Of a stretch of DNA of 64,000 bases, positions 9,422 through 18,395 are shown in pieces. How positions within the stretch are numbered: the first letter of the stretch is position 1; every line of letters starts with the position of its first letter. The DNA is from Sphingomonadales bacterium (GTDB taxonomy: Bacteria > Pseudomonadota > Alphaproteobacteria > Sphingomonadales > Sphingomonadaceae). Position numbers and translations under genes: made by a program. The notes beneath the pieces are model-generated. The model saw only the letters and a program-made list of their open reading frames with translations, was not told where the DNA came from and searched no databases. The stretch is taken from the NCBI GenBank assembly GCA_027486895.1, contig JAIXOE010000014.1, forward strand, positions 1 through 64,000, given 5' to 3'.

Positions 9422-9572
9422 ACCCCCGCCCGTAAACCCAATGCCGCGATAAGCAAAGCCGTCCATCGCGCATACTTCCCCGCCCAGCGCATTTATTTCA
9501 CCGCCCGTGCATCCATTTGCCGACTTCGCACGTTATTGGCTGTTGAGGGGTTCAATTGGAAGGAATCACAGT

Positions 9573-10175
9573 ATGAAGATTTTGAAACTCACGTTAATTT
9601 CCGGCCTGTCAGCACTCGCATTGACCGCGTGCTCGGGCAGCGAAACCAGCAAAACTCCGGCGACCGATACCGAAGTGGTACAGGAAGACGCAATGGCATC
9701 TGACTCTATGGTTGCGGCCGACGCCACCGGTGAAAAGAACATCGTCGCATTGGCGCAAAGCAATCCAGAGGCATCGACGCTGGTAACTGCGGTAACCGCA
9801 GCTGGCCTTGCCGAAACATTGTCGGGCACTGGCCCGTTCACCGTATTCGCGCCATCGAACGCCGCATTTGCCAAGCTGGACAAGGCAACGCTCGACGGCT
9901 TGTTGAAGCCGGAAAGCAAGGACAAGTTGGCTGCGCTGCTGAAATATCACGTCGTCGCCGGCAATGTGAAGTCGGGTGATCTCGCCAAGTTGATTACAGA
10001 CGGCAAGGGCACTGCAACCGTCAAGACGCTCAACGGCGGAAGCCTGAAAGCCAGCATGGACGGTGACAAGATTGTCCTGACCGATGCCAAGGGCGGAAAA
10101 TCGACGGTAACGGGCGCCGATATGGTTGCTTCGAACGGCACGATCCACTTGGTCGACACGGTCGTCATGCCATAA
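9573..10175 (+). CDS. Fasciclin-domain lipoprotein
   Basis: A 200-residue lipoprotein with a lipobox (LTAC), a linker rich in Thr, Asp and Ser, and one FAS1 domain. FAS1 hallmarks are FTVFAPSNAAFAKL (H1 region) and LLKYHVVAGNV, ending with GTIHLVDTVVMP (H2 region). FAS1 domains mediate adhesion or protein interaction at the cell surface; a specific partner is not evident. The ATG has GGAAGGA upstream. The gene is followed by a repeat element before the first recognisable terminator. Confidence 0.92.
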   Translation: MKILKLTLISGLSALALTACSGSETSKTPATDTEVVQEDAMASDSMVAADATGEKNIVALAQSNPEASTLVTAVTAAGLAETLSGTGPFTVFAPSNAAFAKLDKATLDGLLKPESKDKLAALLKYHVVAGNVKSGDLAKLITDGKGTATVKTLNGGSLKASMDGDKIVLTDAKGGKSTVTGADMVASNGTIHLVDTVVMP

Positions 10176-10208
10176 GATTTCGGGTCGCTTGTTGGGCGAC
10201 CTGAAGTG

Positions 10209-10473
10209 AGGGTCAGGGCCTTCCAAATTCACTATCGAGGTTTGAGGCCATTTTGTTCAGTGCAAGGCGGGAAAGTGCAGACTTAGTGGTTCTAAGTCGC
10301 GCTTTGCCAACGTAGCAATGGACAAAATGGGTCAAATCCGGAGGACGTCAAAATGGCTTTGATCTCGAAGCAAAATATCCTTGCAGGCAGAATAACTGCC
10401 TGCGGCAGACATTTTCCTCCGATATCTTTGCCATTTTTACGCCTCGAAAGTGAATTTGGTAGGTCCTGACCCT
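10209..10473. repeat. MITE-like element with 31-bp terminal inverted repeats
   Basis: A 265-bp non-coding unit fills most of the gap between the fasciclin gene and the next terminator. The ends at 10210-10240 and 10442-10472 are inverted copies matching at 28 of 31 positions (key core CCAAATTCACT). The interior holds small hairpins, for example GCAGGCAG/CTGCCTGC (10383-10404) and GACTTAG/CTAAGTC. No open frame of note and no clear target duplication. The right tip reappears at 41981-41996. Confidence 0.7.
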
Positions 10474-10513
10474 AGTCCTCAAATTCCCCCTAGCAGGTGA
10501 AGAGGACCAAATT

Positions 10514-10551
10514 GACCCCGTCCGGAACCCTCCCCCGGACGGGGTCTTTTT
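10514..10551 (+). terminator. Rho-independent terminator, plus direction
   Basis: Perfect 12-bp stem (GACCCCGTCCGG with its complement), nine-base loop and a run of five T on the plus side. It probably once closed the fasciclin transcript and is now separated from it by the repeat element; on the minus side there is no T run. Confidence 0.85.
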
Positions 10552-10558
10552 ATGTGTT

Positions 10559-10879
10559 TTATCCTGCGGCCGGATTGACCGTCACGGGCCCAAGCTCTTT
10601 GAGGCAGGCCTGAACCTTGGCCATGCCTTCGGACGGGCTGGGCGGATTGGCGACAAGGTCGGACACGCTCTTGCCATCCATCACCTTGTCGGCGGCGCAA
10701 CCGCACACCTGATTGACGTCGACCTGAATGCCCTCGGGAATTTGTTCGCTGGCGGCGGTGGTGCAGGTGGCAACGATAGATTCGCGCACGCTGACCTTCA
10801 CCGTGTCGTTCAACGCGCTGCCTTCGCCACAGGCGGCCAGCGTGAGTGACAAGAGTGCGACTGATAATATCCGTTTCAT
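10559..10879 (-). CDS. Small lipoprotein with four cysteines in the mature domain
   Basis: A 106-residue predicted lipoprotein with lipobox LAAC at residues 14-17. The mature part has cysteines in VATC, QVCGC and QACL, likely forming disulfides in the periplasm, and a proline/glycine-rich tail. GAGGAAAAG precedes the ATG. No known function. Confidence 0.75.
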   Translation of the reverse strand: MKRILSVALLSLTLAACGEGSALNDTVKVSVRESIVATCTTAASEQIPEGIQVDVNQVCGCAADKVMDGKSVSDLVANPPSPSEGMAKVQACLKELGPVTVNPAAG

Positions 10880-10935
10880 GGCTTTTCCTCTGTCCAGAAA
10901 CCCCCGAACAGCAGATGTGGGCAGCGCGCCTTGCT

Positions 10936-12519
10936 TTACAACCCTAACGCCCGACGCATGATCTGGAAGATGGTGTTCTGTTCAATCGTGCCCTTGAACA
11001 GATGCGCCTTTGGCCCTGCGGCACGCGCGACAACATCTTCGCCGCTGTGCGTTTCGGAACCGGTGGGGATCAATGCCTGCTGCCGGTAATTCAGCGCCTG
11101 CGTATCTTCTTTCAACGGGTCGGGGCGTGGCATAGTCGTGATCGCGCCGGGGCCGTTGATATAGCCCAAAGTGGTGTAGCCCTTGCCATCAAAGGCCAAG
11201 GTCGATTTGCCTTTCTGGTCGACCACAGGGCCAAGGATCGGGTTGCCGCGCTCGGGATAGCCCGCCATGGTGAAGGTGTGGCTATGGTCCGATGTGACGA
11301 CGATCAGGGTATCGCGCAGGTCAACATTGTCCATCGCCGCCTTCAACGCATCATTCAGCGCAACGGTGTCCTGCAACGCGCGATAGGCGTTGCCGCCATG
11401 GTGGCCATGGTCAATCTTTCCCGCTTCGACCATCAGGACAAATCCCTTGCGGTTTTTGGACAGCATCGCGATCGCCTTCGTCGTCATTTCGGCGAGCGAT
11501 GGTTCTTTTGATCCCGTCGCGGTGCGATCTGCGTCAAATTGCATGTGCGATTGTTCGAACAGGCCAAGCAGCTTGCTGGTCTTTTTCGCATCAACGGCGG
11601 CAAAGCCTTCGCTGTTCCAGACATAGGCGCCTTTGGGGTTGGCGGCCAACCAGCTTGCGGTCAGGTCCTTGCCATCGGCGCGCTTGCCCATCTTGCCAGC
11701 ATATTCTGGGTCAGCTGCGGTGTTGGGCATGAAATGCTGGCGTCCACCGCCCAACATGACCTCAAAACCATCGCCATGCGGCCATTCGACCATTTGCCGC
11801 GCAATATCGATGCAGCCTTCGGCCTTGGCGGCGGCGGGCATATTGGCATCGACTTCCCAATCGCGCTGCGCGGTGTGGGCATAGGTCGATGCGGGTGTGG
11901 CGTGGGTGATGGTCGCGGTCGAAACGATGCCGGTGGCATATCCCTTATCCTCGGCCATTTCGAAAAGCGATTTGACCTTATAGGGTTCAGTCGCCTTGCA
12001 ATTGTCCTCGACCGCTTGCGGGCCAACGCCCAATACGCCGTTCAGCGTTTTGACGCCGGAGACAATCGCGGTTGCGGTCGGCGCGCTGTCGGGCACCTGG
12101 CCATCATGCGAATAGGTTTTGACCAAGGCGGTGTGCGGCAATCGGTCCATTTGCGCGACATAGGATTCGCCATCGACGCCCTGTTGCTGCCCTTCAAAAA
12201 TGCGCGCGGCGGTCAGCGTGGTGACGCTCATGCCGTCGCCGATGAAGATGATGACATTGCGCGCCTTGCGGTTGTTGGGCTTGTCCGCCTCCAACCGTGC
12301 GAGCTCGGCCGCGCCAGCCTTCAGATAGGCGTCGCTGGTCGTGAGCGGCGGCGTGCCGATGGGGCGCGCAGGGGGCCGGACGGTGGTCGCCGTCGCAGCC
12401 GCAGCCGCAGGGTCAGGAGTCGCCGCATATTGCGCCATCACCGGCACCGCAATCAGGCAGGACGCCAACGCCAAGGACACAGGCAGGCCGGATGATACGA
12501 ACGGCGATATATTGCGCAT
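10936..12519 (-). CDS. Alkaline phosphatase, PhoA family
   Basis: Periplasmic metal-dependent phosphomonoesterase of 527 residues. A signal peptide ends at about VMAQ (residue 30), followed by an alanine/proline linker. The metal-binding aspartate is in IFIGDGM (D95), the phosphoryl-accepting serine is S145 in PDSAPTATA, and THATPAS near 205-211 and DHSHTF further on provide further metal ligands. The ATG at 12519 has GGGAGAG upstream. The AT-rich reverse-transcriptase island begins about 130 bases upstream of this gene, so its promoter lies next to the insertion point. Confidence 0.92.
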   Translation of the reverse strand: MRNISPFVSSGLPVSLALASCLIAVPVMAQYAATPDPAAAAATATTVRPPARPIGTPPLTTSDAYLKAGAAELARLEADKPNNRKARNVIIFIGDGMSVTTLTAARIFEGQQQGVDGESYVAQMDRLPHTALVKTYSHDGQVPDSAPTATAIVSGVKTLNGVLGVGPQAVEDNCKATEPYKVKSLFEMAEDKGYATGIVSTATITHATPASTYAHTAQRDWEVDANMPAAAKAEGCIDIARQMVEWPHGDGFEVMLGGGRQHFMPNTAADPEYAGKMGKRADGKDLTASWLAANPKGAYVWNSEGFAAVDAKKTSKLLGLFEQSHMQFDADRTATGSKEPSLAEMTTKAIAMLSKNRKGFVLMVEAGKIDHGHHGGNAYRALQDTVALNDALKAAMDNVDLRDTLIVVTSDHSHTFTMAGYPERGNPILGPVVDQKGKSTLAFDGKGYTTLGYINGPGAITTMPRPDPLKEDTQALNYRQQALIPTGSETHSGEDVVARAAGPKAHLFKGTIEQNTIFQIMRRALGL

Positions 12520-12714
12520 TTTACTCTCCCAAATGTTTCTGGCCTGCACCTGACAGAAGCAGATGACGGCGACATGACAATAGAGGTTTACACGGGAGAG
12601 ATTGGGTTGGCGAGGGGGTGTGTGTGGGGGATAGTGATTAGAATTCGAAGAATAAGCATCCGTCATTCAGACGAACGATGTTCTTTTCAATTCCGACTGA
12701 TTCAGCGCCGTATG

Positions 12715-14043
12715 TTAGTAAAATGTGGAAATTTCCTCTTGAACGAATTTCTTGAATTGGCTCATGTGGGGGCGAATCTGTTTCTTGATCTCATTTGCTT
12801 TAAAAATTTTAGCTGCTCTGTACGCATACCTAGGAAAATTTCGGACTCGTCCAAAATGTGTGTAGCGCCGAAAAAGTTCGCGCATGAATATCTCGTCTTT
12901 CGGTATGCCTTTTTTAGACGCAGCAAGGATCTTGGCTCTTATACCTCTTCGCATTTTTGTGTAATACCGAGCTAGGGACGATGATCTAATCAACGTCCTG
13001 CTGCCATCAAAGGTAAAGCCTAGATACTGGAACGGCTGATCGCACTGGACAGCATGACCAGACAATTGAAATGTTGAGATTTCGGTCTTTTTTGAATTGA
13101 TCCGGAGTTTTGACTTACGAATTTCTGATCTGATATATCTCAGAACAGTAGAAACATCGATGCTTGCAGGAATTACAATAGCTATATCGTCGGAATAACG
13201 GCGATATATCCCGCCCTTTTTACCAAGGTATCGCGATAGTTTGCGGTCGAACGCAAACATTGAGATATTTGCATACAAGCCAGATAATGGAGTGCCTTGG
13301 GGAATTCCAAAACATTCCGTGTTTGTTTCGATCAGGCTGCTTCCTGCGCGCCTCACAATGTTTCGGAATTGCGATGGTGTGCAAATTCTCCCGTTAGGTG
13401 TTTTTATGCGTTTTAATCGTGCTTTAAGGACATCAGCATCGACGCATTCAAACTTAGTCATCCGTTCGAAAATTTTGAAATGTGCATCGGGCAGACGCTC
13501 AACGTCCAAGACGCTTTTGAGATTTTGAAATAATATTCCGTGGTCGATATTGTCGAAAAATCCACTAATATCTAAAGCTATGGCCGTGCAATTCCCAATC
13601 GACTTAATTTCATTAAATAAATCTCTGGCTTGGGTTATATTGTCGCCCACTCCAGACCTGTAAGCTAAAACACAGTCGCTTATGCCGCTAAAAAGGATAG
13701 CTTGTTCATAATGCTGTGAAAGACAGGCCGTGTGCCATTGTAATACCGCTGCATCGGTGTGTGATCCAAACTTAATTTCACGAGTCTTGTGTGAAACAAC
13801 CAGTTTGCCGTGCTTATCCTTCTTTGTCCGACGTTCTTTCTTCGCAAATCCCAGCAGCGGCCAAAAGGAATGCGTTACGATTTGTTCATCGGTAATTTCA
13901 AATGCTTCACGTCGATCTTTAGATAACGCGTGATCAAAATGTGTGTAACTTCGCACTTTGGCAACAAAATCGTCGATCCGTGGATCGAATAGATCTTGAT
14001 TCTCAGGTACGTACCCGGGGGCGTTGGATGCCGTGCGTCCCAT
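12715..14043 (-). CDS. Stand-alone reverse transcriptase, probable antiphage (UG/DRT-like)
   Basis: A 442-residue RNA-directed DNA polymerase. Palm motifs are intact: ALDISGFFDNID with the first catalytic aspartate near 158, FGIPQGTPLSG at 245-255, the active site YSDD at 283-286, KKTE at 318-321 and YLGF at 340-343. There is no maturase or HNH domain as in group II introns, and I see no retron-type VTG motif; the C-terminal helical thumb is rich in Lys and Arg. This layout fits the unknown-group RTs, several of which are defence genes. The gene is clearly AT-richer than its neighbours, a sign of transfer. It is alone, with no partner ORF, but is preceded by a structured leader. Subtype cannot be fixed by eye. 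Confidence 0.9.
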   Translation of the reverse strand: MGRTASNAPGYVPENQDLFDPRIDDFVAKVRSYTHFDHALSKDRREAFEITDEQIVTHSFWPLLGFAKKERRTKKDKHGKLVVSHKTREIKFGSHTDAAVLQWHTACLSQHYEQAILFSGISDCVLAYRSGVGDNITQARDLFNEIKSIGNCTAIALDISGFFDNIDHGILFQNLKSVLDVERLPDAHFKIFERMTKFECVDADVLKARLKRIKTPNGRICTPSQFRNIVRRAGSSLIETNTECFGIPQGTPLSGLYANISMFAFDRKLSRYLGKKGGIYRRYSDDIAIVIPASIDVSTVLRYIRSEIRKSKLRINSKKTEISTFQLSGHAVQCDQPFQYLGFTFDGSRTLIRSSSLARYYTKMRRGIRAKILAASKKGIPKDEIFMRELFRRYTHFGRVRNFPRYAYRAAKIFKANEIKKQIRPHMSQFKKFVQEEISTFY

Positions 14044-14300
14044 AATCCCCCGGGTTACTAGCCTAACTTCCGGTCACGCCGGTACGATAGTTACCTGGTG
14101 TGGTACAGTATTAGTACCACGTTCAATTCAGGAGGCGATGCCGCAATGATTAATATCATCATCACATTTCATCTCGCTCTCGGGAAGTTCCCGCTTGCGT
14201 TCCTAAACATAGCTCCCTCAAGCCCAAGTCTTGATGCAATTATTACTATGATATAATTTTCGAATATTTCAAGCGCTGACGAGCAAATTAAGTGGATCGA
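14044..14300 (-). ncRNA. Candidate structured ncRNA or leader of the reverse transcriptase
   Basis: An AT-rich, ORF-free stretch directly upstream of the RT start with several potential hairpins in close order: 14064-14068 with 14089-14093 enclosing CCGG/CCGG (14070-14073, 14079-14082); a perfect GTGGTAC stem 14100-14106 with 14114-14120 around a seven-base loop; ATGAT/ATCAT 14146-14159; and CGGGA/TCCCG 14181-14193. Further up, TTGAAA followed by an AT-rich block near 14240-14275 could be a promoter. ncRNAs in this position are the templates of some DRT systems. The 5' end is a guess. Confidence 0.4.
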
Positions 14301-14434
14301 CGCGTAAATTTACAATGGTTGTTCTACCGTTCTGGTAACCGTTCGTTCCACACCCCAATATTTGCCCCCAAGCCCAAACCCATCTAACACCGCCCCGTCT
14401 GCATGGCATGTGCAACGGCTCGGGGGGGCATCAT

Positions 14435-14980
14435 ATGAACGGGTTTGAATATATCTTTACGTTGTTCGGGCTGCTGCTCGGGCTGGCGCTGGCGGAGGGG
14501 TTGGGCGGGCTTGCCCGTGCGCTGAAGGCGCGGCATCGGGTCCACATCGGCTGGCCGACCGCGTTGCTGGGGCTGTTTGTGTCCTGCGACCTTGTGACAT
14601 TCTGGCTTTATGGCTGGGAATTGCGGGAGCTTATTCCCGTGACATGGCCCGCGCTGTTCGGCGGCTTTGTCGTTACGGCGATTTATTATCTCGCGGCCTC
14701 GCTCGTCTTTCCCGATGGCGATATGGAGGAGTATAACGACCATTTCGACCGCCATTATCGCACGGTCATGGCCGGGGTATTTGTGTGCAATACCGCATTG
14801 TTCGCCACGCTGCTAACGCTCACCGATATTCCCGACCTGTTTAGCGTGCGCTTTATGGTGATCGGATGGTCCGCGTTCCCGACCATGCTGCTGTCGATAT
14901 TCGTGCCCGACCGCCGCGTGGTGATGGGCTGTCTGGTGTGGCTGATCTTCCTCTATCCGCTGTCGGTGGTGTGGACCTGA
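14435..14980 (+). CDS. Polytopic membrane protein, function unknown
   Basis: A 181-residue hydrophobic protein with five or six likely membrane helices, starting FEYIFTLFGLLLGLALAEGL. An acidic loop (PDGDMEEYNDHFDRHYR) sits in the middle. The ATG at 14435 has a run of G seven bases upstream; a GTG or ATG further upstream adds only unlikely residues. No family recognised. Base composition returns to the local norm here, so it marks the right border of the reverse-transcriptase island. Confidence 0.75.
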   Translation: MNGFEYIFTLFGLLLGLALAEGLGGLARALKARHRVHIGWPTALLGLFVSCDLVTFWLYGWELRELIPVTWPALFGGFVVTAIYYLAASLVFPDGDMEEYNDHFDRHYRTVMAGVFVCNTALFATLLTLTDIPDLFSVRFMVIGWSAFPTMLLSIFVPDRRVVMGCLVWLIFLYPLSVVWT

Positions 14981-15017
14981 CTTAGGGCGCGTTTTCCAAC
15001 ACGGCTCTCCCACTTTT

Positions 15018-15119
15018 CGTCATCCTGAACTTGTTTCAGGATAACGCGATAAACGCACATGACTTTCTGAAGCATCCGGCAATGGTGGTTTGTTATCCCG
15101 AAACAAGTTCGGGATGACG
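15018..15119. repeat. Dispersed palindromic repeat, copy 1
   Basis: Two 28-bp arms, 15018-15045 and 15092-15119, are inverted copies differing at two positions (CTGAA...TTCAG in one, CCGAA...TTCGG in the other), so each arm is itself a near-palindrome. Same family as the repeats at 20035, 35633 and 54419. Confidence 0.85.
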
Positions 15120-15171
15120 AGAGGGTGCGGGATTACGAGAACGGGTGTCGGAGTGGCAATCCGGGGCTAGC

Positions 15172-18100
15172 TCAACTCGCCTTTTCCAACATCGGCTTTA
15201 GGTAATGGCCGGTGTAGCTCGCCGTGACCTTCACGACATCCTCCGGCGTGCCTTCGGCGACAATCTCGCCACCCTTGACCCCGCCTTCGGGGCCAAGGTC
15301 GATGATCCAGTCGGCCGTCTTGATGACGTCGAGATTATGTTCGATGACCACCACGCTGTTGCCCTGTTCGACCAGACGGTGGAGCACTTCGAGGAGTTTG
15401 CGGACATCTTCGAAATGCAGGCCAGTGGTGGGCTCGTCTAGGATGTACAAAGTCTGGCCCGTGGAACGGCGGCTGAGTTCCTTGGCGAGTTTGACGCGTT
15501 GCGCTTCGCCGCCGGACAGCGTCGTTGCCTGCTGCCCGACCTTGACATAGCCAAGGCCAACCTCCGCCAGCATCGCCATTTTGTCGCGGATCGGGGGGAC
15601 GGCCTTGAACACCTCCACCGCGTCCTCCACCGTCATGTCGAGCACGTCGGCGATGGAGAGGCCCTTCCATTTGACCTCCAGCGTTTCGCGGTTGTAGCGT
15701 TTCCCGTTGCATTCTTCGCACGTCACATAGACGTCGGGCAGGAAGTGCATCTCGATCTTGATCAGGCCATCGCCGCTGCACGTTTCGCAGCGTCCGCCCT
15801 TGACGTTGAACGAAAACCGCCCCGGCTTGTACCCGCGCGCGGCGCTTTCGGGCAGTTGCGCGAACCAGTCGCGGATGTTGGTGAACGCGCCGGTATAGGT
15901 GGCGGGGTTTGACCTTGGCGTGCGGCCAATGGGGGATTGGTCGATGTCGATCACCTTGTCGCAATGTTCAAGGCCAGTGATCTTGTCATGTGCGCCCGCG
16001 ATGACGCGCGCGCCATTTAAGGAGCGTGCCGCCGATGCGTAGAGCGTGTCGATGGTGAAGCTCGACTTGCCCGAGCCCGATACGCCGGTGATGCAACAGA
16101 AGGTGCCCAAAGGAATGCTCGCGGTGACGTTCTTCAGATTGTTGGCGCGGGCGTTGTGGACGGTGAGCTTCTTCTTGTTACCCTTGCGCCGCGTCTTGGG
16201 GACCGCAATCTCGCGCGTGCCGTTCAGATAGGCGGCGGTCAGGCTGTCTTTCGACTTCAGGATTTGCTTCAGCGTGCCTTCGGCCATGACAGTGCCGCCA
16301 TGGACGCCAGCGCCGGGGCCCAAGTCCACCACCCAGTCGGCGGTGCGGATCGCGTCTTCGTCATGCTCGACCACGATGACGGTGTTGCCCAAGTCGCGCA
16401 GGCGGCGCAGCGTGGCGAGCAGGCGGTCATTGTCCTTCTGGTGCAAGCCGATGCTGGGTTCATCAAGCACATAGAGCACGCCCGACAGGCCGGAGCCGAT
16501 TTGGCTGGCGAGGCGGATGCGCTGGCTTTCGCCGCCGGACAAGGTTCCGCTGGTCCGGTCGAGGTTGAGATAATCGAGCCCGACATTGTTGAGGAAGCCG
16601 AGCCGTTCGTTGATTTCCTTGAGGATCGCCTTGGCAATCTGCTGCTGCTGGTTGGTCAGCGTCTGGTCAACGCTGCCGAACCACTCCAGCGCGTCGCCGA
16701 CGCTCATCTTGGTCGGTGTGGCGATGTCGACGCCTGCGATCTTGACCGACAGCGCTTCGGGCTTAAGCCGCGCGCCGTGGCAGGTTTCGCATGGCTGCGA
16801 CGTCTGGTATTTCGACAGCTCTTCGCGCATCCACGCGCTGTCGGTTTGCAGCAGGCGGCGGTTGAGATTGCCAATGACGCCCTCGAACGCCTTGTTGACC
16901 GTATATTCCTTGCGCCCGTCCTTGAAGGTCAGCGCTACCGCCATCCCGCCGGTGCCGTGCAGGATGATGAGCTTCTGTTCGGGGAGCAAATCCTCCCATG
17001 TGGAATCGAGGCTGAACCCATAGGCCTTCGCCAGGCTGGACAGCACTTGCATATAATAAGGGCTTGGCGGGTTCGATTTCGCCCAAGGTACAATCGCACC
17101 TTTCTTCAGGCTGAGATGCTCGTTCGGGACCACCAATTGCGGGTCAAACTCCTGCCGCTCGCCAAGGCCATCGCAATCCGGACACGCACCTTGCGGGGCG
17201 TTGAACGAGAACAGGCGCGGCGCGATTTCGGCGATGGTGAAGCCCGAAACGGGGCACGCAAATTTCTCGGAGAAGACGATGCGGTTGGCGGGCAGGCCAG
17301 TGCCCTTCATCGCGCCGCCAGTGGCGTTTTTCCCTGCCTTGTCCTTCCCGTTCGCCTCGAGCGCAGACGAGAGGCCGTCAGGTTGTGCGCGACCGAGGGG
17401 TGTCTCGTCTTCGCTCGACACGAACGGGGTTCGGGCTTCGGCCAATCCGGAATAGGAGGTTTGCGCAGCCAACTCCGCAACCGTTGTGTCCGCCAAATCC
17501 ACAAACGCCAAGCCATCAGCGAGCTTCAACGCCGCTTCAAAACTTTCGGCCAAACGCTGCTGGATGCCGTCCTTTACGACGATGCGGTCAACCACAACCT
17601 CAATGTCATGCTTGTATTTCTTGTCGAGCGCAGGCGCTTCTTCGATGGCATACATCTCGCCGTCGATGCGGACGCGGGTATAGCCCGAACGCTGCCACTC
17701 GGCGAGTTCCTTGCGATATTCGCCCTTGCGGCCCTGCACCACCGGCGCGAGCAGGAAGGCGCGCGTTCCCTCAGGCAACGCCATCACGCGGTCGACCATC
17801 TGGCTGACTGTCTGCGCGGTAATCGGCAGGCCGGTCGCGGGCGAATAAGGCACGCCAACGCGCGCCCACAGCAGCCGCATATAATCGTATATCTCGGTGA
17901 CGGTGGCCACGGTCGAGCGCGGGTTCCGCGACGTCGTCTTCTGCTCGATGGAGATCGCTGGCGACAGGCCCTCGATATGTTCGACATCTGGCTTTTGCAT
18001 CATCTCCAGAAACTGGCGCGCATAAGCCGACAGCGATTCGACATAACGCCGTTGCCCTTCGGCATAGATGGTGTCGAACGCGAGGCTGGATTTGCCCGAA

Positions 18101-18207
18101 CCGGACAGGCCCGTGATGACGATGAGCTTGTCGCGCGGCAGGTCGATATCGACGCCTTTGAGATTATGCTCGCGCGCACCGCGCACCTTAATATGGGTGA
18201 GTGACAT
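15172..18207 (-). CDS. uvrA: Excinuclease ABC subunit UvrA
   Basis: DNA damage-recognition ATPase of nucleotide excision repair, working with UvrB. It has two ABC modules: Walker [13 protein letters not shown] near residue 34 with signature [12 protein letters not shown], and [10 protein letters not shown] with signature [12 protein letters not shown] in the C-terminal half. Zinc-binding cysteines are visible as CPDCDG and as CETCSGDG with CEECNG. At 1011 residues it is some 40 longer than usual because of an extra segment around residues 255-300; most of that (about 260-287) is encoded by a palindromic repeat. The insertion keeps the frame. ATG at 18207; the divergent neighbour begins about 190 bases away. 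Confidence 0.97.
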   Translation of the reverse strand: MSLTHIKVRGAREHNLKGVDIDLPRDKLIVITGLSGSGKSSLAFDTIYAEGQRRYVESLSAYARQFLEMMQKPDVEHIEGLSPAISIEQKTTSRNPRSTVATVTEIYDYMRLLWARVGVPYSPATGLPITAQTVSQMVDRVMALPEGTRAFLLAPVVQGRKGEYRKELAEWQRSGYTRVRIDGEMYAIEEAPALDKKYKHDIEVVVDRIVVKDGIQQRLAESFEAALKLADGLAFVDLADTTVAELAAQTSYSGLAEARTPFVSSEDETPLGRAQPDGLSSALEANGKDKAGKNATGGAMKGTGLPANRIVFSEKFACPVSGFTIAEIAPRLFSFNAPQGACPDCDGLGERQEFDPQLVVPNEHLSLKKGAIVPWAKSNPPSPYYMQVLSSLAKAYGFSLDSTWEDLLPEQKLIILHGTGGMAVALTFKDGRKEYTVNKAFEGVIGNLNRRLLQTDSAWMREELSKYQTSQPCETCHGARLKPEALSVKIAGVDIATPTKMSVGDALEWFGSVDQTLTNQQQQIAKAILKEINERLGFLNNVGLDYLNLDRTSGTLSGGESQRIRLASQIGSGLSGVLYVLDEPSIGLHQKDNDRLLATLRRLRDLGNTVIVVEHDEDAIRTADWVVDLGPGAGVHGGTVMAEGTLKQILKSKDSLTAAYLNGTREIAVPKTRRKGNKKKLTVHNARANNLKNVTASIPLGTFCCITGVSGSGKSSFTIDTLYASAARSLNGARVIAGAHDKITGLEHCDKVIDIDQSPIGRTPRSNPATYTGAFTNIRDWFAQLPESAARGYKPGRFSFNVKGGRCETCSGDGLIKIEMHFLPDVYVTCEECNGKRYNRETLEVKWKGLSIADVLDMTVEDAVEVFKAVPPIRDKMAMLAEVGLGYVKVGQQATTLSGGEAQRVKLAKELSRRSTGQTLYILDEPTTGLHFEDVRKLLEVLHRLVEQGNSVVVIEHNLDVIKTADWIIDLGPEGGVKGGEIVAEGTPEDVVKVTASYTGHYLKPMLEKAS
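17347..17428. repeat. Palindromic repeat embedded in uvrA
   Basis: An 82-bp imperfect palindrome: 26-bp arms at 17347-17372 and 17403-17428 match at 23 positions (outer CCCGTTCG, inner CGAGCG and AGACGAGA). It is translated as part of uvrA and corresponds to an additional, low-complexity segment not expected in UvrA. Confidence 0.8.
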
Positions 18208-18395
18208 GAAGTAGCTTGTTCCAGATTTGTTCTAAAAGCGCAAGTGCGCGAGTCTGTGCCCGAAATGGGCCGAAGATTAACCAATTTCAAGGCAGGTGTT
18301 CGCCTCATCTTGAATCTGTTCGCATTTGCAGCATAATGGAGCAAAATACCGGTCGTTTCGTTAAACTTGGGCATATCGTCAAAGGAATGAAATCA

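Noticed and set aside
12715-14043. Retron or group II intron
   Set aside because: No maturase or endonuclease domain, no VTG motif and no intron-like domain V/VI seen; a stand-alone defence-type RT fits better.
16156-18204. Open frame of 682 codons antisense to uvrA
   Set aside because: It mirrors uvrA in the opposite strand; no domain, and codon bias of the GC-rich gene explains the lack of stops.
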